6,632 nt of DNA. It comes from an uncultured Bacillota bacterium (GTDB lineage: Bacteria; Bacillota; Clostridia; Tissierellales; Tepidimicrobiaceae). The DNA is taken from NCBI GenBank assembly GCA_937967955.1, contig CALBUB010000142.1, positions 1-6,632 on the forward strand, written 5' to 3'. The notes under the pieces were generated by a model that was not told where the DNA came from, searched no databases, and saw only the letters and a list, made by a program, of their open reading frames with translations. This document shows positions 1-5,238 of the stretch, in pieces (positions within the stretch are counted from its first letter, which is position 1; the number at the start of each line of letters is the position of its first letter). Position numbers and translations under genes: made by a program.

Positions 1-20
1 TGAATTTTTTATACAAGCAT

Positions 21-49
21 GTATTAAATAGTCAAATATGGCAATACTA
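21..49 (+). promoter_or_regulatory. Candidate sigma-F promoter of spoIIQ
   Basis: The -10 element GGCAATACTA (40-49) fits the forespore sigma-F pattern GGnrAnAnTw at every constrained base. A weaker -35, GTATT (21-25), lies 14 bp upstream, one short of the usual spacing. spoIIQ of B. subtilis is sigma-F controlled, so the identity of the gene agrees with the motif. Transcription would begin near position 56, giving a leader of only about a dozen bases and placing the ATG at 54 outside the mRNA. A sigma-G reading (GCATG at 18-22) is possible but its spacing is poor. Confidence 0.55.
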
Positions 50-55
50 ACTAAT

Positions 56-63
56 GGAGGTGG
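56..63 (+). promoter_or_regulatory. Ribosome binding site that decides the spoIIQ start
   Basis: GGAGGTGG lies 8 nt (measured from GGAGG) before the TTG at 69. An in-frame ATG at 54 overlaps this ribosome binding site and has none of its own, so TTG is the better start. Confidence 0.75.
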
Positions 64-68
64 GGGAA

Positions 69-848
69 TTGAGAAAAAGACTGGCTAAACTAATAGAAAA
101 AGATGGCTTCTATTTTATTTTATTCCTTTGTGTATGTATAGTAGCAGTTACAGCAGTCATTATTTCTAAGGGAAAACTGAATAAGGAGGAAGATATAGCG
201 GAAAATAAAGAAGATGAACTGATTATATTGGATAATGAGCTTAACTCAGAAGAGACCCTTGAAATAGCTAAATTAGAAGAAGAGAAGGAAAGTACTGGCA
301 ATGAAGAGGAAGAAGGTGGAGAAGAACAGGAAGAGGTTCTAGAAGAAGAGACTACAGCCCAGCAAGTAAAAAAAGAAACTACTCCACAGGATGCTACAGC
401 TCAAGAGACAATGGCAATTTCAAATCCAGAAAGTTCCTCTAAGATGATTGCCCCTGTAAACGGAACTATAGGAACAAAGTATACAGAAGATAATCTCATT
501 TATTCAGAAACCTTAGAAGAATGGACAGCCCACAATGGCATAGACATAATGGCTGCTGAAGGTACTAAAGTAGTAGCTGCCCTAGGAGGTACAGTACAGG
601 AAGTATATGATGACCCCCTATGGGGAAAAGTAGTCATTATAGACCATGGAAACAACCTTTTAACAAAATACGCCAATCTGTCGGAAGAAGTATTAGTCCA
701 AGAAGGAGTTAGTGTAAACCAGGGAGATGCCATTGGTCAAGTTGGCACAACTGCCAAAATTGAGATGAAAATGGAGCCCCATGTTCATTTTGAAGTAATA
801 GAAGCTGGAGTAAGTGTAAATCCAAGCAAATACTTACCAGCTTTCTAG
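69..848 (+). CDS. spoIIQ: SpoIIQ-like forespore M23/LytM protein
   Basis: A 259-aa membrane-anchored protein. Residues 1-12 are basic, about 14-33 form one transmembrane helix, about 38-95 are a very acidic Glu-rich linker, a Thr/Gln/Ser-rich stretch follows, and about 125-255 form an M23/LytM domain. The zinc motifs H155-x3-D159 and H238-x-H240 are intact. In the segment where active M23 enzymes have Y-A-H-L, this protein reads Y-A-N-L (Asn203). In sporulating Firmicutes SpoIIQ sits in the forespore membrane and its domain binds SpoIIIAH from the mother cell to form the engulfment/feeding-tube complex. The name rests on domain architecture, the position directly before spoIIID as in B. subtilis, and the sigma-F-like promoter. 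TTG at 69 is chosen over ATG at 54 because the ribosome binding site overlaps that ATG. A generic M23 peptidase is the alternative. Confidence 0.85.
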   Translation: MRKRLAKLIEKDGFYFILFLCVCIVAVTAVIISKGKLNKEEDIAENKEDELIILDNELNSEETLEIAKLEEEKESTGNEEEEGGEEQEEVLEEETTAQQVKKETTPQDATAQETMAISNPESSSKMIAPVNGTIGTKYTEDNLIYSETLEEWTAHNGIDIMAAEGTKVVAALGGTVQEVYDDPLWGKVVIIDHGNNLLTKYANLSEEVLVQEGVSVNQGDAIGQVGTTAKIEMKMEPHVHFEVIEAGVSVNPSKYLPAF

Positions 849-942
849 TCTTAAAGTAATATATTTGTTCTAATAGTAGTAAAAATCGCATAAATATTAA
901 GAAAGACTGTAACCCAATAAAGTCCAAAGGGGGTAGACCTAG

Positions 943-1197
943 TTGAAAGATTATATAGAAGAGCGAGCATTAGAGATTGCAAAATACATAATAAGCGAAA
1001 AAGCTACTGTCAGGCAAGCAGCGGGTGTTTTTGGAGTGAGCAAAAGCACAGTCCACAAGGATGTTACTGAACGTCTCCCCAAGATAAACCCTCTTATTGC
1101 TGCCATGGTAAAGCAGGTATTAGAAAAGAACAAGGCTGAAAGACATATTAGAGGGGGAAAAGCAACTAAGTTAAAATATAAGGCGATAAATGATTAA
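943..1197 (+). CDS. spoIIID: SpoIIID, mother-cell sporulation regulator
   Basis: An 84-aa DNA-binding protein closely matching B. subtilis SpoIIID (about 93 aa), shorter at the C-terminus. It has the D-Y-I-x-E-R start, a helix-turn-helix at about 22-44 with the family hallmark GVSKSTVHKD, then ERLPxINP, and a basic C-terminal part with RHxRGGxATKLKYK. In the mother cell SpoIIID tunes the sigma-E regulon, repressing many genes and helping to switch on sigK. The start is TTG, with AAAGGGGG (926-933) at good spacing and no in-frame ATG nearby. The gene lies about 95 bp after spoIIQ. No convincing sigma-E promoter was found in that gap, and no terminator either, so readthrough from spoIIQ is possible. 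A strong terminator isolates it from mbl. Confidence 0.95.
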   Translation: MKDYIEERALEIAKYIISEKATVRQAAGVFGVSKSTVHKDVTERLPKINPLIAAMVKQVLEKNKAERHIRGGKATKLKYKAIND

Positions 1198-1235
1198 AGG
1201 TCCAAAGAAGGTTCTACCTTCTTTTGGACCTTTTT
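1196..1235 (+). terminator. Intrinsic terminator of spoIIID
   Basis: GGTCCAAAGAAGG (1199-1211) pairs with CCTTCTTTTGGACC (1217-1230) with a single bulged T around a short TTCTA loop, followed by five Ts. It starts at the spoIIID stop codon, so spoIIID and mbl are probably separate units. Confidence 0.9.
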
Positions 1236-1258
1236 AATTGGTGGAGTTTCTATAGTTA

Positions 1259-1458
1259 CCTAGCTGAAATCCTAGCATATTGCAAAGACCGAGCCTCCGT
1301 CTACAAGATTTGAGAAGTATCACGGCTTGCAAAACCGATTTGGGTATTCGCTTACGCTTTGAGACGCAAATCTTATGGTTTTGCTTCGCCGGATACTTCA
1401 AGCAAATCTTTCCGAAGTCGGCTCTTGTCTTTGCTAATATGCTTACACTGTAGCTAGG
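1259..1458. repeat. Long imperfect palindrome (about 200 nt)
   Basis: Nearly the whole segment folds on itself. Paired blocks from outside in: 1259-1265/1452-1458 (CCTAGCT), 1274-1281/1436-1443 (AGCATATT), 1282-1289/1427-1434 (GCAAAGAC), 1291-1295/1420-1424, 1305-1312/1403-1410 (AAGATTTG), 1314-1320/1393-1399 (GAAGTAT), 1323-1326/1388-1391, 1329-1336/1377-1384 (GCAAAACC) and 1337-1342/1367-1372 (GATTTG). That is about 60 base pairs over an 84-nt left arm, with a loop of about 24 nt. It looks less AT-rich than its flanks and carries no gene I can support. The form suits a MITE-like or dispersed palindromic repeat, or a structured RNA. No clear target-site duplication is seen. Which of these it is remains inference. 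Confidence 0.75.
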
Positions 1459-1591
1459 AGAATATCATAATATATAAAGCCGTAAGCCTAATTTATGCTT
1501 TCCCCTATATTCAATAATATTCCTCCATTAGCTTAATATACAATTGAATAAAAATTTTGTCTTTTATGCTGTGTTCTTGTAAGGAATTATA
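1459..1591. other. AT-rich intergenic stretch before the mbl promoter
   Basis: No gene, RNA or strong motif is visible. A weak inverted pair, TATTCAAT (1508-1515) and ATTGAATA (1543-1550), lies about 50 bp upstream of the mbl promoter. It may be chance in AT-rich DNA. Confidence 0.5.
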
Positions 1592-1607
1592 TGGTATAAT
1601 GTATAAT
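1592..1607 (+). promoter_or_regulatory. Extended -10 promoter for mbl/mreB
   Basis: TGGTATAAT (1592-1600) is a perfect extended -10 element. A second TATAAT follows at 1602-1607, so two nearby start points are possible. No good -35 exists at standard spacing, as expected for an extended -10 promoter of the housekeeping sigma factor. Confidence 0.7.
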
Positions 1608-1638
1608 TGTATAGAAGTAGTTAAGGGGGCGAGTTTGA

Positions 1639-2679
1639 TTGGGCTTTTTAAGCGGCTTTAGGACTGATGTAGGTATAGATTTGGGTACAGCAAGTGTACT
1701 GGTATACATAAAGGGAAAAGGAATAGTCATGAATGAACCTTCAGTAGTTGCCATTGATAAGAATACCAATAAGATATTAGCTGTGGGAGAAGAAGCCAAG
1801 AAGATGCTTGGGAGAACCCCCGGCAATATAGTAGCCATAAGACCTCTTAAAGATGGCGTAATTTCTGATTTTGATATCACAGAGAAGATGATAAAATATT
1901 TTTTTAATAAAACCATAGGGAGAACCCTCTTTAAGCCCAGAACCATAATATGTGTTCCTAGTGGAATAACTGAGGTAGAAAAGAAGGCAGTCTTAGATGC
2001 TAGCAACAATGCAGGGGCTAGCAAGACTTATTTGATTGAGGAGACTATTGCAGCAGCCATTGGTGCTGGAATAGATATAACTCAACCTAATGGAACCATG
2101 ATAGTAGATGTAGGTGGAGGAACTACTGATGTAGCTGTTATATCCTTAGGAGGAATAGTACTAAGCCAATCCATTAAGGTTGCTGGTGATGAATGTAATG
2201 AAGCTATAATAAGGTACATACGTAAAAAACACAATATGATGATAGGGGAAAGAACAGCAGAAGAGTTGAAGATAAATATAGGAACTGCCTATCCTATGAA
2301 AAAGGAAGAATATATGGAAGTAAGGGGAAGAAACTTGATGACAGGCCTTCCAAGGACCGTCAAGGTTTCATCCAGTGAAATGCTAGAAGCCTTAGAAGAG
2401 ACTGTATCCCAAATTGCAGATACTGTTCACCAAGTCTTAGAAAGGACCCCTCCTGAATTGGCAGCAGACATTGGAGACCAGGGCATATATATGACTGGTG
2501 GAGGTTCCTTATTAAAAGGCTTATCTACCCTTATATCAAAAAGGACAGGCATCGATACATATGTAGTAGAAGATCCAATTGGGGCAGTAGCAACTGGTAC
2601 TGGTAAAGCCTTAGACTGGATTAAGTATTTAGACTCATATTCTGTAGATTCAGATACCCTTAGAACAAATCACCCCTAA
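1639..2679 (+). CDS. mbl: MreB/Mbl-family rod-shape actin
   Basis: A 346-aa bacterial actin that organises cell-wall elongation at the inner face of the membrane. ATPase motifs are in order: phosphate-1 GIDLGTAS (12-19), the VPSGIT and IEE segment (106-136), phosphate-2 VDVGGGTTD (156-164) and adenosine motif TGGGSLL (286-292). GRTPGNIVAIRP and LERTPPELAADI are family signatures. The N-terminal MGFLSGF is hydrophobic, fitting the membrane-touching end of MreB proteins, and about 13 polar residues extend the C-terminus. The TTG start sits 9 nt after AAGGGGG. Position after spoIIID and before flhO marks it as the mbl locus, though several stretches (VPSGIT, AAAIGAG, SQSIKVAGDE) read more like B. 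subtilis MreB than Mbl from memory. The family is certain; the paralog name is by synteny. Confidence 0.93.
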   Translation: MGFLSGFRTDVGIDLGTASVLVYIKGKGIVMNEPSVVAIDKNTNKILAVGEEAKKMLGRTPGNIVAIRPLKDGVISDFDITEKMIKYFFNKTIGRTLFKPRTIICVPSGITEVEKKAVLDASNNAGASKTYLIEETIAAAIGAGIDITQPNGTMIVDVGGGTTDVAVISLGGIVLSQSIKVAGDECNEAIIRYIRKKHNMMIGERTAEELKINIGTAYPMKKEEYMEVRGRNLMTGLPRTVKVSSSEMLEALEETVSQIADTVHQVLERTPPELAADIGDQGIYMTGGGSLLKGLSTLISKRTGIDTYVVEDPIGAVATGTGKALDWIKYLDSYSVDSDTLRTNHP

Positions 2680-2703
2680 AGATATGGACAAAGAAGTCGA
2701 TAT
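2677..2703 (+). promoter_or_regulatory. Sigma-D (sigma-28) flagellar promoter
   Basis: TAAA (2677-2680), exactly 15 bp, then GTCGATAT (2696-2703). This matches the sigma-D consensus TAAA-N15-GCCGATAT at 11 of 12 bases. The -35 overlaps the TAA stop of mbl, and the promoter faces three flagellar genes, so motility expression starts inside the end of the shape gene. Confidence 0.88.
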
Positions 2704-2736
2704 ATACTTTAGAAAGGCTTAGGAGGGAATATATAA

Positions 2737-3774
2737 GTGAACCGAGGATTGTATATTGGCGCTAGTGCCATGATTGCCAATCAGCATAGAATGGACATAA
2801 TAGCTAATAATTTGGCCAATGTGAATACTAGCGGCTATAAGAAGGACCATGCTTTATTGGAATCTTTTCCTGAAAAATTGTTATATAAGATTAATGCTAG
2901 AGTAAGAAGGCAAACACAACCAAATGAATTTACTTTCCAACAGGATGGACAAACCTATACTGCTAGGACTAATAATGGCTATTTTGTTGTTAGAAGCCCC
3001 TTTGGACTAAGCTATGTAAAGGAGATTAGGTTTACTATAGATGATGAAGGCTATTTAAGGACTTTCTACAGGGATGGTACTGAGGAGTTAAAAACTGACA
3101 ATGAAAGCTATATAGCCAACAGGCAAGGGGAACCCCTACAGGAAGTAGGAGATTTAGAACAGCTTCTACAGCAAAACATATACTATCCCCCTTCCAATGT
3201 AATTGGCACTATGAGTGCAGGAGTAAACTTCCAAAAGATGATTATAGATTTTACTCCAGGAGAATTGATGGAAACAGGAGGAAAATTTGACCTAGCCTTA
3301 ACTCAATCAGGCTTCTTTAGGGTAGCAGATGAAGAAGGGAATATATATTATACAAGGGATGGTTCTTTTACAATCAATGAAGAAGGAGCTTTAGTTACAA
3401 AAACAGGAGAATACGTACAAGGTGTTGATGGAATTATCTACATAATGGGAGAAGAAGTGGAAATTACAAGGAATGGAACAGTTATAGTAGACGGCAATGT
3501 GGTTGGTAGACTAGATATAGTAGATTTAGAGAATAGGGAATTCTTAAGAAAAGTAGGCCACAATCTGTTCCAAATGGCAGAAGATATAGATGCAGAAGAG
3601 CTTCCCTATGAAGGAGAAGTTCTCCAAGGCTATTTAGAAGGTTCCAATGTAAATCCAATAAATGAGATGGTAGAAATGATAACCCTCTTAAGGGAGTTTG
3701 AAGCAGCCCAGAAAATTATAAGAGTACAAGATGAAATGATGGAGAAAGCTTCAAACGAAATAGGAAGGGTATAG
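2737..3774 (+). CDS. flhO: FlhO-like flagellar rod/basal-body protein
   Basis: A 345-aa FlgF/FlgG-family axial protein, exported by the flagellar type III system to build the rod beneath the hook. The N-terminal D0 helix holds the rod signature MDIIANNLANVNTSGYKK (19-36). The C-terminus (about 296-340) has the GYLEGSNVNPINEMVEMI motif and a terminal coiled helix. The usual beta module is at 190-230 (SGFF...YYTRDGSFTINEEGALVT). It is longer than the roughly 260-270 aa usual for this family: about 75 extra residues at 66-140 resemble a second copy of that beta module (NGYFVV...FTIDDEGYLRT). The GTG start has AGGAGGG 9 nt upstream. It is first in a sigma-D operon, 12 bp before flhP. Named by synteny with B. 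subtilis flhO; flgF-like is the generic name. Confidence 0.88.
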   Translation: MNRGLYIGASAMIANQHRMDIIANNLANVNTSGYKKDHALLESFPEKLLYKINARVRRQTQPNEFTFQQDGQTYTARTNNGYFVVRSPFGLSYVKEIRFTIDDEGYLRTFYRDGTEELKTDNESYIANRQGEPLQEVGDLEQLLQQNIYYPPSNVIGTMSAGVNFQKMIIDFTPGELMETGGKFDLALTQSGFFRVADEEGNIYYTRDGSFTINEEGALVTKTGEYVQGVDGIIYIMGEEVEITRNGTVIVDGNVVGRLDIVDLENREFLRKVGHNLFQMAEDIDAEELPYEGEVLQGYLEGSNVNPINEMVEMITLLREFEAAQKIIRVQDEMMEKASNEIGRV

Positions 3775-3786
3775 GAGGTTAAGCAT

Positions 3787-4581
3787 ATGAGAGCATTGTG
3801 GACTGCTGCAACAGGTATGAAAGCCCAGCAGTTAAATATTGATATTATTGCTAACAACTTATCCAATGTAAATACTACTGGCTATAAGGCTCAGAGATTA
3901 GAGTTTAAGGACTTGTTTTATACCACATTAAGAAGGAATAATCGCTACGATGAAGAAGGCAGCCCTGCAAACCTAGAAGTAGGCCACGGAGTTATGCCTA
4001 TTGCTACCAGCAGAAACTTCATGAATGGCAGCCTAATAGAGACTGAAGGTACCTTCGATTTAGCCATTGATGGAAGGGGCTTCTTCTCAGTACAACTGCC
4101 TAATGGAGATATGAGGTATACTAGAGATGGTAGCTTTAAGTTGAGTGCTGAAGCTGGAGGAAATAGGCTGGTTACATCTGAAGGCTACATAGTTTTAGAT
4201 GAAAACAATAATGACATATTCATCCCAGATGGTATTACCGATATCATTGTAGATGAGTATGGAAACATAACTGGAGTAAATGAAAATGGAAATACAGTCA
4301 ATATAGCTAGAATAAAGCTTGTCAACTTTAGAAACCCCAATGGCCTTCGTTCTACAGGTTCTAACCTTTATATGGCCACTGAAGCTTCTGGAGAGGAAAT
4401 ACCTTTAACTCCAGAAAATATGGACAGCAGAATAATACAAGGCTATCTAGAGGCTTCTAATGTACAAGTAGTAGAAGAAATGGTTAGGATGATAACTGCC
4501 CAGAGAGCCTATGAAATAACTTCTAAAGCAATTCAAACTTCTGATGATATGATGCAGATTGTTAGCAATCTTAAGAGATAA
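3787..4581 (+). CDS. flhP: FlhP/FlgG-like flagellar rod protein
   Basis: A 264-aa rod protein of standard FlgG length. It has MRALWTAATGMKAQQ (1-15), the rod signature NNLSNVNTTGYK (23-34), the beta module DGRGFFSV...MRYTRDGSFKLS (95-120) and the C-terminal GYLEASNVQVVEEMVRMI followed by the closing helix with AQRAYE (238-243). It forms the distal rod or rod-hook transition after export through the flagellar secretion system. The ribosome binding site AGGAGGTT overlaps the flhO stop codon, indicating coupled translation, and the gene ends in tandem TAA codons. In B. subtilis the same pair is flhO-flhP next to mbl, where both are rod parts. Strict FlgG orthology cannot be separated from FlhP by sequence alone. 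Confidence 0.92.
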   Translation: MRALWTAATGMKAQQLNIDIIANNLSNVNTTGYKAQRLEFKDLFYTTLRRNNRYDEEGSPANLEVGHGVMPIATSRNFMNGSLIETEGTFDLAIDGRGFFSVQLPNGDMRYTRDGSFKLSAEAGGNRLVTSEGYIVLDENNNDIFIPDGITDIIVDEYGNITGVNENGNTVNIARIKLVNFRNPNGLRSTGSNLYMATEASGEEIPLTPENMDSRIIQGYLEASNVQVVEEMVRMITAQRAYEITSKAIQTSDDMMQIVSNLKR

Positions 4582-4596
4582 TAATGGGGTGGTTGT

Positions 4597-4911
4597 GTGG
4601 ATATAAGCTTGTTTGGAATCAATACAGACCCAGCCCTTTTAGAAAAGCAAATAGAATTGGCTAAGAAAAAGGAAGACGATGAAGCCTTAAAAAAGGTATG
4701 TAAGGAATTTGAGGCCATATTTTTAAGCAAGATGTTTAAGGAAATGAAAAAAGCAGTGCCAGAGGGGGGCTTAATTGAAAAATCCTTAGGTAGGGAAATA
4801 TTTGAGGAAATGTATATAGATGAACTAAGTAAGGAGCTTACTGAAAACAACAGCCTAGGTATTGGAAAGATGTTATACGAACAGTTTAAAAAAGGCTATG
4901 TAAGTTGGTAA
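4597..4911 (+). CDS. flgJ: Single-domain FlgJ-like rod-binding protein
   Basis: A 104-aa protein consisting only of the FlgJ N-terminal rod-binding domain. Family features are FEAIFLSKMFKEM (38-50), AVPEGGL (53-59), GREIFEEMYIDELSKELT (65-82) and LGIGKMLYEQ (88-97). Proteobacterial FlgJ carries a C-terminal muramidase that cuts a hole for the rod. That half is absent here, so the protein likely acts as a rod cap or assembly scaffold and another enzyme must open the wall. The GTG start lies 15 bp after flhP, behind GGGGTGG (4586-4592). It is the last gene of the sigma-D operon. No signal peptide is seen, fitting export by the flagellar system. Confidence 0.85.
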   Translation: MDISLFGINTDPALLEKQIELAKKKEDDEALKKVCKEFEAIFLSKMFKEMKKAVPEGGLIEKSLGREIFEEMYIDELSKELTENNSLGIGKMLYEQFKKGYVSW

Positions 4912-4925
4912 ATAGGCTTATAAAA

Positions 4926-4968
4926 ACTCCTTTTGCTGTTAATATTTATAACAAACAGCAAAAGGAGT
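4926..4968 (+). promoter_or_regulatory. Perfect 15-bp hairpin sequestering a ribosome binding site
   Basis: ACTCCTTTTGCTGTT (4926-4940) is exactly complementary to AACAGCAAAAGGAGT (4954-4968) around a 13-nt AT-rich loop. The right arm holds AAAGGAG (4961-4967), the ribosome binding site of the 26-aa ORF starting 8 nt later. The plus-strand tail is only GATTTTA, a weak terminator. On the minus strand the stem is followed by five Ts, but no minus-strand gene reads into it. The hairpin could attenuate flhOP-flgJ transcription, block translation of the peptide, or both. Confidence 0.75.
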
Positions 4969-4974
4969 GATTTT

Positions 4975-5055
4975 ATGTTAAAAAGAAGGATTATATATTT
5001 ACTCTTTGCAATTATAACTACCATATTAACTGTAATATTTATGATTAATTATTAA
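4975..5055 (+). CDS. 26-aa hydrophobic membrane peptide
   Basis: A short ORF not assigned to any family. It starts MLKRRIIYLLFAII, runs through a Thr-rich hydrophobic stretch and ends FMINY before TAA. The layout is a basic N-terminus (residues 3-5) then a single transmembrane helix over about 6-24. ATG has an ideal ribosome binding site (AAAGGAG, 7 nt away), and a strong terminator follows 7 nt after the stop, so the ORF is framed like a real gene. The ribosome binding site is locked in a perfect hairpin. Size, charge pattern and blocked translation recall type I toxin-like peptides, but no antisense RNA is visible, so that role is only a possibility. No clear separate promoter was found; it may be read through from the rod operon. 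Confidence 0.55.
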   Translation: MLKRRIIYLLFAIITTILTVIFMINY

Positions 5056-5061
5056 TTATAG

Positions 5062-5089
5062 AGCTATTGGCAACTGCCAATAGCTTTTT
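5062..5089 (+). terminator. Intrinsic terminator after the small peptide
   Basis: AGCTATTGGC (5062-5071) pairs perfectly with GCCAATAGCT (5076-5085) around AACT, followed by further Ts. It ends transcription of the small peptide and probably of the rod operon upstream. Confidence 0.92.
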
Positions 5090-5206
5090 GTATTACTGGC
5101 TTTCCTTTTCAAGCACCTTCCCAATAACAAAAGACCAAACACTTGTTTTAACTGGCAAGGGTATGGTAAAATTAAACTTTAAAGCGATATAAAGTAATAT
5201 AGGGTG

Positions 5207-5215
5207 TGCTATAAT
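5207..5215 (+). promoter_or_regulatory. Extended -10 promoter for dam
   Basis: TGCTATAAT is a perfect extended -10 element 24 bp upstream of the dam start. No recognisable -35 sits 17 bp further upstream. It lies after the preceding terminator, so the methylase is probably expressed on its own. Confidence 0.7.
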
Positions 5216-5226
5216 CTATAATAAAT

Positions 5227-5233
5227 GAGGTGA
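5227..5233 (+). promoter_or_regulatory. Ribosome binding site that decides the dam start
   Basis: GAGGTGA is well spaced for the ATG at 5239. The in-frame GTG at 5230 lies inside this site and cannot use it, so ATG is preferred. Confidence 0.7.
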
Positions 5234-5238
5234 CCAAT

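Noticed and set aside
54..68. ATG at 54 as the spoIIQ start
   Set aside because: It overlaps the only ribosome binding site and lies before the predicted transcription start; TTG at 69 is properly spaced.
857..896. Sigma-E promoter for spoIIID (ATATTT at 861-866, CATAAATA at 889-896)
   Set aside because: The spacer is about 22 bp instead of about 14-15, and the -10 is only a partial match.
1259..1458. CRISPR array or insertion sequence in the spoIIID-mbl gap
   Set aside because: There are no regularly spaced direct repeats and no transposase ORF; the pattern is a single nested inverted repeat.
1587..2024. 145-codon minus-strand ORF
   Set aside because: It is antisense to the strongly conserved mbl coding region and shows no recognisable protein features.
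5167..5190. Second sigma-D promoter upstream of dam (TAAA then GCGATAT)
   Set aside because: The spacing is about 12 bp instead of 15 and two -10 bases mismatch; the extended -10 at 5207-5215 explains expression better.
5230..5238. GTG at 5230 as the dam start
   Set aside because: It lies inside the GAGGTGA ribosome binding site; ATG at 5239 is correctly spaced and begins close to the conserved family N-terminus.
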